From Pseudolabrys sp. (GTDB lineage: Bacteria > Pseudomonadota > Alphaproteobacteria > Rhizobiales > Xanthobacteraceae): a stretch of DNA of 64,000 bases. The stretch spans positions 205,210-269,209 of the forward strand of contig JAURVZ010000084.1 in the NCBI GenBank assembly GCA_030655215.1. The letters run 5' to 3'. Shown in pieces: positions 8,135-20,252 of the stretch (its first letter is position 1; each line of letters begins with the position of its first letter). A program made the position numbers and the translations under genes. The notes under the pieces were generated by a model. It searched no databases and had not been told where the DNA came from. It saw only the letters and a list, made by a program, of their open reading frames with translations.

Positions 8135-10777
8135 ATGCGCACAGACATTGCCCAGCCGATCCGCCTCAAGGACTATCGCCAGCCGGATTGGTGGGTCGAT
8201 ACGGTCCATCTCGATGTCGCCCTGCATCCGACGCAGACAAAGGTACGCGCCACTTTGGCGCTGCGGCCGAATGCGGAAAGTGCCGCGGCGCCTGTGGTGC
8301 TCGATGGCGACGGGCTGACATTGGTGTCGCTGAAGGTGAACGGCGCGCTACTCCCCGCCGAGGCCTATATCGCCGCGCGGGACAGCCTGACCATTCCGCA
8401 GCCGCCGAGCGGGCCTTTCACGCTTGAGATCGAGACTTTGGTCGATCCGACCGCCAATACACAGTTGTCCGGCCTGTATCGCACCAGCGGAAACTGGTGC
8501 ACGCAATGCGAGGCCGAAGGCTTCCGCCGCATCACGTATTTCCCGGATCGTCCCGACGTCATGGCGATCTACACGACGCGCATCGAGGCCGACAAAAAAG
8601 AAGCACCGGTGCTGCTCAGCAACGGCAATCTGACCGAGAGCGGCGACTTAGCCGATGGCCGCCACTTCGCCGTCTGGCACGATCCGCACAAGAAGCCGGC
8701 CTATCTGTTCGCCTTGGTCGGCGGCGACCTGGCGCATGTCGAGGACACGTTCCGCACCCTATCCGGCCGCGACGTGACGCTGCAGATCTATGTCGAGCAC
8801 GGCAAGGAAGACCGCTGCGACTACGCCATGGACGCGCTCAAGCGCTCGATGCGCTGGGACGAGGAAGCCTATGGCCGTGAATACGACCTCGACATCTTCA
8901 TGATCGTCGCCGTGTCCGACTTCAATATGGGCGCGATGGAGAACAAGGGCCTCAACGTCTTCAACGATAAATACGTGCTCGCCTCGGGTGACAGCGCCAC
9001 GGACGGCGACTTCGGTGGCGTCGAAGCGGTCATCGCGCATGAGTATTTCCACAACTGGACCGGCAATCGCATCACCTGCCGCGACTGGTTCCAGCTTTGC
9101 CTGAAGGAAGGCCTCACGGTTTTCCGCGACCAGGAATTCACCAGCGACATGCGCTCGCGTCCGGTCAAGCGCATCAGCGATGTGCGCGGCCTGCGCGCGG
9201 CGCAGTTCATCGAGGACTCCGGCCCGCTGGCGCATCCGGTGCGCCCCGAGCAATACAAGGAGATCAACAACTTCTACACCAGCACCATTTACGAAAAGGG
9301 CGCTGAAGTGGTGCGCATGGTGCACACGTTGCTGGGCGCGGCAAAATTCCGCCAAGGAATGGATTTGTACTTCGAACGTCACGATGGCGAAGCCGCCACC
9401 GTCGAGCAGTTCATCCAGTGCTTCGCCGATGTCGGCGGCTGGGCCGACAAGACGCAGTTCATGCTGTGGTACAGCCAGGCCGGCACGCCGGTGGTCACCG
9501 CCACCACGCATTACGATGCCGGCGCGAAGACCTACGGCCTGACCGTCAAGCAAACCATTCCGCCGACGCCGAACCAGTCCAACAAAAGGCCCATGGTGAT
9601 TCCGTTGGTCACCGGTCTGGTTGGCAAGGATGGCCGCGACCTGCCGCTCACCCTCTCCAGCGGCGGCACGATCGAGCGCGGCGTGCTCGTGCTCGATGAG
9701 AGCGAGAAGACTTTCACCTTCACCGGCATCACCGAGCGTCCGGTGCTGTCGATCAATCGCGGCTTCTCGGCGCCGATCAAGCTCGTCAGCGACATTGATG
9801 GCGCCGACCTCGCCTTCCTCGCCGCGCATGACAGCGATCCGTTCAACCGCTGGCAGGCCTTGCAGACCACCGCCATGCGGCTGCTGATTGACAATGTCTC
9901 GCGCCTGCGCGCCGGCGAAACGGCCCGAACCGACGATGCCTTGCTGGCGGCGATGGCCGCCATTCTTGACGACACCAAGCTTGAACCGGCCTTTGTCGCG
10001 CTGGCTTTGACGCCGCCGGGCGAAGGCGACATCTCGCGTGAGATCGGCCGCGACATCGACCCGGACGCCATTTACCGCGCCCGCGCCGCCTTGCGCGCCG
10101 ACATCGGCAAGCATCTCGGCGACGCGCTGGCCAAGGTCTATGAACGTATGGCGACCACCGGCCCCTATTCGCCCGATGCGAAGGCTGCCGGACGCCGCGC
10201 GCTACGCAACACCGCGCTCGATCTTCTGGCGGCCAACGCCGCGCCTGATGCGATTGCCCGCGCCGCCCAGCAATATGACGCGGCCGACAACATGACTGAC
10301 CGTATGGCGGCGCTGGCCACCTTGTCGCAGCACGATGTGCCGGAACGGGCGACCGCCTTGGCCGATTTCTACACGCGCTATGCCGCCGATGCGCTGATCA
10401 TCGACAAATGGTTCTCGCTGCAGGCCATGACACCACAGCCAACGACGCTGGATCATGTCCGCGCCCTCACCGCCCATCCTGCCTTTGGCATGACCAACCC
10501 GAACCGGGTGCGCTCACTGATCGGCGCCTTTGCGCAGAGCAACCCGACGCAGTTCAACCGCGCCGATGGCGCCGGCTATGACTTCGTCGCCGACACCATC
10601 CTCGCGCTCGATCCGAAGAACCCGCAGCTCGCCGCCCGCATGGCGACCGCCTTCCGCACCTGGCGTACCTTGGAAGCCGGCCGTCAGACCAAGGCGCAAG
10701 CCGCTTTGCAGCGCATCAAGGCCGTGCCGTCGCTGTCACGCGACCTGTCCGACATCATCGAGCGTGCTCTCGGATAA
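8135..10777 (+). CDS. pepN: Aminopeptidase N (M1 family metallopeptidase)
   Basis: 880 residues, the usual length of the E. coli-type PepN. The exopeptidase motif GAMEN is at residues 266-270 and the zinc site HEYFH at 302-306 with the downstream Glu in LKEGLTVFRDQEF. The N-terminal beta domain (LKDYRQPDWWVDTVHLDV) and the long helical C-terminal domain (ending SLSRDLSDIIERALG) are both complete. It removes N-terminal amino acids in the cytoplasm during general protein turnover. It stands alone; the intergenic region after it holds the control region of the PleC-like kinase. Confidence 0.95.
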   Translation: MRTDIAQPIRLKDYRQPDWWVDTVHLDVALHPTQTKVRATLALRPNAESAAAPVVLDGDGLTLVSLKVNGALLPAEAYIAARDSLTIPQPPSGPFTLEIETLVDPTANTQLSGLYRTSGNWCTQCEAEGFRRITYFPDRPDVMAIYTTRIEADKKEAPVLLSNGNLTESGDLADGRHFAVWHDPHKKPAYLFALVGGDLAHVEDTFRTLSGRDVTLQIYVEHGKEDRCDYAMDALKRSMRWDEEAYGREYDLDIFMIVAVSDFNMGAMENKGLNVFNDKYVLASGDSATDGDFGGVEAVIAHEYFHNWTGNRITCRDWFQLCLKEGLTVFRDQEFTSDMRSRPVKRISDVRGLRAAQFIEDSGPLAHPVRPEQYKEINNFYTSTIYEKGAEVVRMVHTLLGAAKFRQGMDLYFERHDGEAATVEQFIQCFADVGGWADKTQFMLWYSQAGTPVVTATTHYDAGAKTYGLTVKQTIPPTPNQSNKRPMVIPLVTGLVGKDGRDLPLTLSSGGTIERGVLVLDESEKTFTFTGITERPVLSINRGFSAPIKLVSDIDGADLAFLAAHDSDPFNRWQALQTTAMRLLIDNVSRLRAGETARTDDALLAAMAAILDDTKLEPAFVALALTPPGEGDISREIGRDIDPDAIYRARAALRADIGKHLGDALAKVYERMATTGPYSPDAKAAGRRALRNTALDLLAANAAPDAIARAAQQYDAADNMTDRMAALATLSQHDVPERATALADFYTRYAADALIIDKWFSLQAMTPQPTTLDHVRALTAHPAFGMTNPNRVRSLIGAFAQSNPTQFNRADGAGYDFVADTILALDPKNPQLAARMATAFRTWRTLEAGRQTKAQAALQRIKAVPSLSRDLSDIIERALG

Positions 10778-10804
10778 AAAGACCTCCCGCTTACCCCTTG
10801 AGAG

Positions 10805-10900
10805 GACTCAAAATTTTTAGTGGGTAACGATTTTTTCATAATTGACTCTCTGGACTCTCGACAAATCAGCGCCTGTCGATTCAAATCGACTTACTGATTC
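10805..10900 (+). promoter_or_regulatory. Cluster of five GANTC sites and a nested palindrome upstream of the PleC-like kinase
   Basis: GANTC pentamers, the CcrM methylation target in alphaproteobacteria, start at 10805, 10844, 10853, 10878 and 10896. The last two lie within a nested inverted repeat: GTCGATT-CA-AATCGAC (10875-10890) flanked by AATCAG (10864-10869) and CTGATT (10894-10899). The stretch is AT-richer than its surroundings and ends 60 bases before the kinase start. The role as a methylation-sensitive control region is inference. Confidence 0.5.
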
Positions 10901-10960
10901 GGACCGGTATTGCAGTGCTTCCGGATCGGGCGGCGGGGAAAATTCCACACGGAGGCCTTC

Positions 10961-13255
<2,295 letters not shown>

Positions 13256-13262
13256 GGCGCCT

Positions 13263-16241
13263 CTAAGGTTCTTTGCCTAAAATCCGTACGAAACTCTCGC
13301 GAACACGCTTCTGCGTTTCCTTGAGCGTGACATTGAGCGTGGCGAAGTCCGGCACGTCAGCGGCGCGCGCCAGCAAGCGCAAGAGGCCGGGCCCGGCCGT
13401 CTTCGGATCGAATGGCCCGGCGAGGCACAGGCGCAATATCTGCGTCAGGTCGTGATAAAGCTGCGCCGCCGGCCTTAAAACTTCGGCATCCTCAACCGAA
13501 ACAAGTTTCAACTGCCGCGCTTTGTCGAGCACGCGCGCGGTGGATGTATCGAGAATGTCCGGATGCTGGTGCGCATGCACCAACTGCAAATACTGCGCGA
13601 TGAATTCGAGATCGACCAGCCCGCCAACCGCGTTCTTGAAATCCCACGGATTGCTGTCGCCCTTCTCATTGGCGATCGCCGTGCGCATCTCGACAACGTC
13701 ACCGGCGATCTGCTCGGCATCGCGCGGCTGGCGCAATATGTCCTGAATGACGCCTTCAACACGCGCGGTGAATTCCGGTGACGCCGACACGACGCGGGCG
13801 CGCGTCAGCGCCATGTGCTCCCAGGTCCAGGCCTCGGTCTCTTGGTAGTTGATGAAACTGCCGATCTGCGTCGCCAGCGGCCCCGCCTGCCCCGATGGCC
13901 GCAGCCGCATGTCGACCTCGTACAGCGCGCCGTAATTGGTCTGCGCGGTCAGCGCATTGATCAGGCGCTGCGTCAGCCGCGCGAAATATTGCGCGCCGTA
14001 CAGAGTGCGCTTGCCGTCGGACTCAGGATGCTCACCATCGAAGTCGTAAAAGGTGATGAGATCGAGATCGGAGGTCGCCGTCATTTCGCGGCCGCCGAGC
14101 TTGCCCATGGCCAGCACCGCTGTTTCCTCGGCTTTGACGTGGCCATAGGTATTGGCAAACACCTCAGACACCGCGCGATGCACAGCGCGGATCACCGCGT
14201 CGGCCAGCCGCGCAAAGGCCTCACCGGCCAGCCGCGCTGTCAGTGTGCCGGACAGGATGCGGACCCCGATCAGAAACATGTATTCCAGCCCGAACATGCG
14301 GATGCGCTCGAGCAGATCCTCGTCATAGCGCGATTGCGCAAGCGCAGCATCGAGCCGGCGCTGCAGCTCCTCATCATCCGGCAACACGCCGAAGAAACTC
14401 GGATCAACCAAAGCATCCATTACCTGCGGATGCCGCGCCAACGTGTCGGCCAGCCGTGGCGCAATGCCGAGCACAAGCGCAATCAGCGCGATAAATTCCG
14501 GTTTCTGCCGCAGCAGCGACAGCAACTGCGCCGCGCCATGCAGATTGCCGAGGAAGTGGTCGAACAAGATTAGCGTCGCATGCGGATTGTCGGTGCGGCC
14601 GATGTGCTCCAGCAAGGTCGGCAGCAGCGCAGTCAGATGCGCATGCGTCACCTCGCCTTTCAGCGAGCGATGCTCGCCGGCCAGCCACTGCCGCACAATG
14701 GCCGATGTCTCCAGCGGTGCGCGGAAGCCAAGTTCCGTGAGCCGCGCCAACGTCTGTGGATCATCGATGTCGGCGGGAAAATTCAGCGCCGGCCCATCGC
14801 CGTCCGGCACTTTCTCGAACAGCCGCGCATAGTGGCTTTGCACCGCTTCGAGATGACCGACCAGCGCTTCGGCGAAAGCGTCGCGATCGGGATAGCCGAG
14901 GAAACGCGCAAAGCGCTCCAGGTCGGCGCGCGTCGCCGGCAGCACCTGCGTCTGCTCGTCATTGACCATTTGCAGGCGGTGCTCAACCACGCGCAGGAAG
15001 CGATAGGCCTCCTTCATCGCGTCGCGCGCAGCGGCATCGATCCAGCGGTCCTCGCAAAGTTTGTCGAGCGTGATCAACGTATCGCGGTCGCGCAGATGCG
15101 GATTACGGCCGCCGGCAATCAGCTGCTGCGTCTGCGCAAAGAATTCGACTTCGCGAATGCCGCCGCGGCCAAGCTTGATGTTATGGCCTTCGACAGCGAT
15201 CTCACCATGGCCGCGGAAAGCGTTGATCTGCCGCTTCATCGCATGCACGTCGGCAACGGCGGCGAAGTCGAGATATTTGCGCCAGACAAAGGGCGCCAGC
15301 TCGGCGAGGATTGCTTCACCGGCCTTGATGTCGCCGGCGCAGGCGCGGCCCTTGATCATCATCGCCCGTTCCCAGTTCTGACCGACGCTCTCGTAATAAG
15401 ACATCGCCGCATGAGTCGAGATGGCAATGCCGGTCGAGGCTGGATCGGGACGCAAACGTAAGTCAGTGCGGAACACATAGCCGTCGCCGGTGTGCTCCTG
15501 CAGCAGTTTCACCACGCGCTGGGTGATGCGCACGAAGGTCTTTGCCGCTTCGGCATTCTCCGGCAGCGCCTCGCTGTCCGGATCGAAGAAGACGATGAGG
15601 TCGATGTCGCTGGAATAGTTCAGCTCAAAGCCGCCCATCTTGCCCATGGCGAGCACGATGTAGCCGCTGTCGATGTGCGGATTGGCGATGTCGGGAGGAT
15701 TGAGTTTACCTACGCGTGCCGCTTCCGAGAGCGCGAAGTTCACGGCGGCAGCAACGGCGGTATCGGCAAGCTCGGTCAGCGCCTGCGTGGCGCGCATCAC
15801 CTGCCAGACGCCGCCAATGTCGGCGAGCGCGATCAGCAGCGCGGCCTCCGCTTTCATGCGACGGAGAATGCGCATCGCTTCGTCGATGTCCTCGCAGGTC
15901 GCGGCGGCGCGGCCGCTTGCAGCGAGCAACCCGTCGAGATGCGTCTCCGGCGCGGCCTTCATCATCGCGAGAAAGCGCGCCGGCGCGGTCGCCACCAGAT
16001 CCCACAGGAAAGGCGAACTGTCGGCGAGGCTCTCCAGCAATGTCTCGATGAGAGGGTGATCAGCCAGCAGGGTCCGCATCGCGGTGCCATCGGCATCGCC
16101 AAGGCCGCCCAGCCATTCGCTCAGTTTTGCCTTCGCCGCTGCCGGATCGTTGGCAATCGGCGCCGTGACAAGTCGCGACGCCAGCGTCCCCTGCGGGGAT
16201 ACCTCCGTCAGCTTGGGGTCGTGTCCGGCAGGATCACTCAT
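13263..16241 (-). CDS. glnE: Bifunctional glutamine synthetase adenylyltransferase/deadenylylase
   Basis: 992 residues with the two nucleotidyltransferase domains of GlnE: GGFELNYSSDIDLIVFFD at ~203-220 (adenylyl-removing half) and GGREMTATSDLDLITFYD near residue 715 (adenylylating half), each followed by the helical C-terminal bundle (GREVEF-type and NWERAMMIKGR motifs). It modifies glutamine synthetase in response to PII signal proteins, controlling nitrogen assimilation. The start overlaps the stop of the upstream kinase gene by 4 bases (ATGA), so it is the last gene of a kinase-glnE transcript. Confidence 0.97.
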   Translation of the reverse strand: MSDPAGHDPKLTEVSPQGTLASRLVTAPIANDPAAAKAKLSEWLGGLGDADGTAMRTLLADHPLIETLLESLADSSPFLWDLVATAPARFLAMMKAAPETHLDGLLAASGRAAATCEDIDEAMRILRRMKAEAALLIALADIGGVWQVMRATQALTELADTAVAAAVNFALSEAARVGKLNPPDIANPHIDSGYIVLAMGKMGGFELNYSSDIDLIVFFDPDSEALPENAEAAKTFVRITQRVVKLLQEHTGDGYVFRTDLRLRPDPASTGIAISTHAAMSYYESVGQNWERAMMIKGRACAGDIKAGEAILAELAPFVWRKYLDFAAVADVHAMKRQINAFRGHGEIAVEGHNIKLGRGGIREVEFFAQTQQLIAGGRNPHLRDRDTLITLDKLCEDRWIDAAARDAMKEAYRFLRVVEHRLQMVNDEQTQVLPATRADLERFARFLGYPDRDAFAEALVGHLEAVQSHYARLFEKVPDGDGPALNFPADIDDPQTLARLTELGFRAPLETSAIVRQWLAGEHRSLKGEVTHAHLTALLPTLLEHIGRTDNPHATLILFDHFLGNLHGAAQLLSLLRQKPEFIALIALVLGIAPRLADTLARHPQVMDALVDPSFFGVLPDDEELQRRLDAALAQSRYDEDLLERIRMFGLEYMFLIGVRILSGTLTARLAGEAFARLADAVIRAVHRAVSEVFANTYGHVKAEETAVLAMGKLGGREMTATSDLDLITFYDFDGEHPESDGKRTLYGAQYFARLTQRLINALTAQTNYGALYEVDMRLRPSGQAGPLATQIGSFINYQETEAWTWEHMALTRARVVSASPEFTARVEGVIQDILRQPRDAEQIAGDVVEMRTAIANEKGDSNPWDFKNAVGGLVDLEFIAQYLQLVHAHQHPDILDTSTARVLDKARQLKLVSVEDAEVLRPAAQLYHDLTQILRLCLAGPFDPKTAGPGLLRLLARAADVPDFATLNVTLKETQKRVRESFVRILGKEP

Positions 16242-17668
16242 CCGGCAATCTGTACCGGGCCTCCGCGCGGCAAAGCAATGATGCTCTTGAGGCCAGGGTT
16301 ATTATCGGCGAGCGTCAATTCCCCGCCATGCAACCGCGCCACTGCGGCGGCGAGGCTCAGGCCCAGGCCGGAACCCGGCTGCGAGCGGCTTTGCTCAAGC
16401 CGCACGAAGCGCTCCAGCGCCCTTTGCCGGTCGGCTTCCGGAATGCCGGGGCCATTATCGGCTACCGTCAGCAGCACGCGATCGCCATCGACTGCCGCCC
16501 GCACCACGATCTGCCGCGGCGGCTCGCCTTCGGCCGTGCCGGTTGGCGCTGCATATTTGATGGCATTGTCGACCAGATTGGCCATCGCCTGGCTTATCAG
16601 TTCGCGGTTGCCCTTCACGGGTGCTGCCTGCGGCGCCTCGACCATGAGCTCAATGCCCTTCTCGTCGGCCAAAGGCTCGTAAAGCTCGCCAATGTCATTG
16701 GCGATTTCGGCGGCGTCGAACTCGACCATGCCGTCGCGCGCCTGCCCGGATTCGGCGCGCGCAATCATCAGCAGCGCATTGAAGGTGCGGATCAGGCCGT
16801 CGGATTCCTCGATCGTGCCTTCCAGCGCCGCCCGGTATTCGGCCTCGCTCGAGGCAGAGCGCAAAGCCTGTTCGGTGCGGTTGCGCAGCCGCGTCAGCGG
16901 CGTCTTCAGGTCGTGCGCGATGTTGTCGGACACTTCCTTGAGGCCGAGCATCAGCGCCTCGATGCGCTCCAGCATCAAATTGAGATTTTCCGCAAGGCGG
17001 TCCAGTTCGTCGCCGGTACCGGCAATCGGCAACCGCTCGCCAAGATCGCCGGCCATAATGCTGCGGCTGGTTTCCGTCATGGCATCGACGCGCCGCAGCA
17101 CGCGCCGCGTCACGAACAGTCCGCCAGCGAGGCCGAGCACAATGACGATAGCGACCGACCAGCGGCCGGCCGAACTGACAATATGATAAAGCCGCTCGCG
17201 CTCTTCGAGATCGCGGCCGACCAGCATGCGAAAGCCGCCGGTCAGTTGGAACACCCTGACCAAAGCATGGTGGTCGGGATGACTTTTATCTTTCTCGTCC
17301 GCTTCATCGAGCCGCCGGTAGGTCGTTTCGATCCAGCCGGGCTTGTCGAGCGCGCCGGGCTGCAGCGCCGTGACATTGCCGGCCAGCGGCTGCCCATTGA
17401 ATGTGGTGACCAAGTAAAGGCTGGAGCCCGGCCGCTTGGCCCGCTCGTCAATCGACGCGACCAGCCGGCGAATGCCGCCCTGCCGGTATTGCTCGGACAG
17501 ACCGGTGATCTCGGCGTTGACCGTATCGGTGATCTGCTCGGTAATCAGGCGGCGCGTATTGAACGCGAAATAGCCGAGCAGGAAGGCGGCAAACAGCGCA
17601 AACACCGTCAAATAGACCAATGTCAGCTTGAACGTGGTGGTGCGGAAAAGTTTACCGAGCGCCGTCAC
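16238..17668 (-). CDS. Two-component sensor histidine kinase (HAMP/HisKA/HATPase)
   Basis: 476 residues: TM1 ~13-35 (TLVYLTVFALFAAFLLGYF), periplasmic region, TM2 near 170-190, HAMP, HisKA with phospho-His in NIAHDLKTPLTRLRNR, and a HATPase with NLVDNAIKY, ADNGPGIP and GSGLGLSLA. It starts at a GTG that overlaps the response regulator end by 17 bases, so the two are translationally coupled, and overlaps glnE by 4 bases. Position between degP and glnE suggests an envelope-stress or nutrient signal, but the signal is not known from sequence. No specific gene name can be assigned. Confidence 0.9.
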   Translation of the reverse strand: MTALGKLFRTTTFKLTLVYLTVFALFAAFLLGYFAFNTRRLITEQITDTVNAEITGLSEQYRQGGIRRLVASIDERAKRPGSSLYLVTTFNGQPLAGNVTALQPGALDKPGWIETTYRRLDEADEKDKSHPDHHALVRVFQLTGGFRMLVGRDLEERERLYHIVSSAGRWSVAIVIVLGLAGGLFVTRRVLRRVDAMTETSRSIMAGDLGERLPIAGTGDELDRLAENLNLMLERIEALMLGLKEVSDNIAHDLKTPLTRLRNRTEQALRSASSEAEYRAALEGTIEESDGLIRTFNALLMIARAESGQARDGMVEFDAAEIANDIGELYEPLADEKGIELMVEAPQAAPVKGNRELISQAMANLVDNAIKYAAPTGTAEGEPPRQIVVRAAVDGDRVLLTVADNGPGIPEADRQRALERFVRLEQSRSQPGSGLGLSLAAAVARLHGGELTLADNNPGLKSIIALPRGGPVQIAG

Positions 17669-18332
17669 GGATCATGTACCCCGTGCCGCGAATGGTGTGC
17701 AGAAGCGGCTGGGAGAAGTTCTTATCGATCTTCGAGCGCAAACGCGAGATGTGCACGTCAATGACGTTGGTTTGCGGGTCGAAATGATAATCCCATACGT
17801 TTTCAAGAAGCATGGTGCGGGTGACCACCTGCCCGGCATGCTTCATCAAATATTCAAGCAGGCGGAATTCGCGCGGCTGCAACGTGATCTCTTCAGCGCC
17901 ACGCCGCACCACATGCGACAGCCGGTCGAGATGCAGGTCGCCGACGCGCAATTCGGTTTCTTCATTGCGGCCGCCGCGGCGCCGCGCCAGCACTTCGACA
18001 CGCGCCAGCAATTCGGTGAATGAATAAGGCTTGGGCAGGTAATCGTCGCCGCCGGCACGCAGGCCTTTGACCCGGTCATCGACCTGGCCCAGCGCGGAAA
18101 GAATAAGCGCCGGTGTTTCGATGCCCTTCTTGCGCAAGGTGCCGATTACCGTCAGGCCGTCGAGCTTGGGCAGCATGCGGTCGACAATAAGAACGTCATA
18201 TTGCCCGTCGAGCGCCGAGGCGAGACCATCCTCACCGTCATGCGCCGCCTCGGCAACGTGGCCGACTTCCTTGAACGCCTTGACCAGATAGTCGGCCGCG
18301 TCGCGGTCGTCCTCGATGATCAGAAGCCGCAT
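17652..18332 (-). CDS. OmpR-family response regulator
   Basis: 226 residues: receiver domain with acidic pocket IIEDDRD, phospho-acceptor Asp51 in IVDRMLP and Lys in LPKPYS, then a winged-helix DNA-binding domain (LQPREFRLLEYLMKHAGQVV; VIDVHISRLRSKI). The ATG at 18332 gives the family-standard N-terminus MRLLIIEDD; a longer reading from 18407 adds 25 low-complexity residues and is less likely. It is the partner of the kinase encoded immediately downstream and lies in line with degP, which it may control (inference). Confidence 0.9.
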   Translation of the reverse strand: MRLLIIEDDRDAADYLVKAFKEVGHVAEAAHDGEDGLASALDGQYDVLIVDRMLPKLDGLTVIGTLRKKGIETPALILSALGQVDDRVKGLRAGGDDYLPKPYSFTELLARVEVLARRRGGRNEETELRVGDLHLDRLSHVVRRGAEEITLQPREFRLLEYLMKHAGQVVTRTMLLENVWDYHFDPQTNVIDVHISRLRSKIDKNFSQPLLHTIRGTGYMIRDGAR

Positions 18333-18455
18333 GGTGACCCGATCCGGTTGAGCGTCGCTGGACCTGTTGCCTGCGCTTTGCCCGTAACTCTCCACATAAC
18401 TAGCCATCGGTTACACCATTTCCAGGCGATTCGGCGGCGCCGGGGGGAAGAAGTT

Positions 18456-18480
18456 CGGGGCGGGCACAAGGCCCGCCCCG
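18456..18480 (-). terminator. Hairpin terminator after degP
   Basis: Perfect 10-bp stem (CGGGGCGGGC and its complement) with loop ACAAG, between the degP stop and the response regulator. On the minus strand it is followed by the pyrimidine-rich AACTTCTTCC. It probably ends the degP transcript, leaving the regulator-kinase-glnE unit to its own promoter. Confidence 0.55.
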
Positions 18481-18547
18481 ATGAGGTTGTACCGCTAAGC
18501 GGGGGCGACGGTTGCCGCGGCACATCCCCAAACTCATTAGTCCGCTA

Positions 18548-20089
18548 TCAGCCTTGGCCGACCGGGAGCGCGACGAAGCGGGTGTTCTCGCCCTTCTTCA
18601 CGCGCAGCAGCACCGTGCGCTTGCCGCCGGTCTTGGCGGTGGCAATGGCATTGCGCACATCGGCAGGCGAGGACACGGCCTTGCCGGCCACTTCAAGGAT
18701 CACATCACCGGTGGCGAAGCCCTGCTCGACCGCGGCACCGGACGGGTCGACACCCGTCACGACGACACCGTCATTACCGGCACCGGCGACACGCGCCGCA
18801 GGTGCCAGAGTGAGGCCGAGCTTACCGAGGTCAACGCCGTTGGCGTCTTCCTTGCTCGGCGCAGCCTTGGCTTCCTTGCTGTTCGGCAACTCGCCGAGCA
18901 CCAGGTTCAGTGTCTTCTCTGAACCCTTCTGCATGACAGTGAGCTTGACGTTCGCCTTCGGCGCAAGCGCGCCGATCTTCTTGGCGAGGTCGCGGGCGTC
19001 CTTCACTTCGGCGCCATTGACCGCGGTGATGACGTCACCCGCTGCAATGCCCGCCTTCGCGGCCGGACCGTCAGCCTGCGGCTCGGCAACCAGCGCACCA
19101 GTCACCTTCTTTAGGCCGAGGCTCTCGGCGATATCCGGGGTCACCGGCTGGATCTGAACGCCGATCCAGCCGCGCGTTACGGTGCCATTGTCCTTGAGCT
19201 GCGTGATCACCGACTTCACGGTGTCCGACGGAATCGCGAAGGCGATACCGACCGAACCGCCCGACGGAGAGAAGATCGCCGTGTTGACGCCGATCACATT
19301 GCCTTCGGTGTCGAAGGTCGGGCCACCCGAATTGCCCTTGTTCACCGGCGCGTCGATCTGGATGAAGTCGTCGTAAGCGCCGGCGCCGATGTCACGGCCA
19401 CGGGCCGAGACGATGCCGGCGGTCACCGAACCACCGAGTCCGAACGGATTGCCGACCGCGATCACCCAGTCACCAATGCGCGGCGGGTTGCCGGCGAGAT
19501 TGACGTACGGGAAATTGCCGCCTTCGACCTTGATCAAGGCCAGGTCCGTGCGCGGATCGGTGCCGATCACCTTGGCGGTGTGGATCTTGCCATCGTCCGT
19601 GGTGACTTCGACGCTGTCGGCTTTTTCAACGACATGATTGTTGGTCACGGCAAAGCCGTCAGCCGAGATAAAGAACCCCGAGCCCTGGCCGGTGACCGGG
19701 CTACGGCCGCCACCGCGCGGACCGCGCTGCTGCGGCATGCCTTCTTCACCACCGAAGCGGCGGAAGAATTCGCGCAGTTGCGGCGGCACGTTCTGCATGT
19801 CTTCGCCGCCCATGCCGCTGGTCTGCGATTCGGCGCCGACCTTGACGCGCACCGACATGACCGCCGGCTTCACCTTCTCAACGATGTCGGCAAAGCCGAC
19901 CGGCGCCGGCATCTTCTTGGCTTGCTCGGTCAGGTTCTGCGCCTGCGCGGCGGTGTAGGTGCCCTGCATGTTCATGCCGGGGGTCACGACAAGCGCACCG
20001 ATGCCGAGGCCGGCAATCGTGGTGGCGAGCAAGGCAATGCGGCGGGCGGACAGCACGCGGCTCTTGAAGGGGGAAACGCTCTGGGTCAT
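18548..20089 (-). CDS. degP: Do-family periplasmic serine protease/chaperone DegP
   Basis: 513 residues. A signal/anchor segment at ~17-37 is followed by a trypsin-like domain with catalytic His152 (TNNHVV), Asp182 (DLALIK) and Ser254 (GNSGGP), then two PDZ domains (GWIGVQIQPVTPDIAESLGL; VVVTGVDPSGAAVEQGFATGDVI). It degrades or refolds misfolded envelope proteins. GGAG lies 8 bases before the ATG. Upstream is a 163-bp AT-richer gap after ccmH, which probably carries its own promoter. The order cycHJKL-degP is typical of Rhizobiales. Confidence 0.95.
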   Translation of the reverse strand: MTQSVSPFKSRVLSARRIALLATTIAGLGIGALVVTPGMNMQGTYTAAQAQNLTEQAKKMPAPVGFADIVEKVKPAVMSVRVKVGAESQTSGMGGEDMQNVPPQLREFFRRFGGEEGMPQQRGPRGGGRSPVTGQGSGFFISADGFAVTNNHVVEKADSVEVTTDDGKIHTAKVIGTDPRTDLALIKVEGGNFPYVNLAGNPPRIGDWVIAVGNPFGLGGSVTAGIVSARGRDIGAGAYDDFIQIDAPVNKGNSGGPTFDTEGNVIGVNTAIFSPSGGSVGIAFAIPSDTVKSVITQLKDNGTVTRGWIGVQIQPVTPDIAESLGLKKVTGALVAEPQADGPAAKAGIAAGDVITAVNGAEVKDARDLAKKIGALAPKANVKLTVMQKGSEKTLNLVLGELPNSKEAKAAPSKEDANGVDLGKLGLTLAPAARVAGAGNDGVVVTGVDPSGAAVEQGFATGDVILEVAGKAVSSPADVRNAIATAKTGGKRTVLLRVKKGENTRFVALPVGQG

Positions 20090-20252
20090 CGGGAAAGCTC
20101 CATCTGAATTCGGTGACGCGCCAGCGCGTCGTTGAATTGGAAGATGGGGTTTCGAGCCTTACAGCGTTCTTTCGGGGGGATTAAACTTCGGTAAGGTGGG
20201 GAAATTTTTATTACGGAAAATAACCTCGATTAAACAATAACTTGCAGCAATT

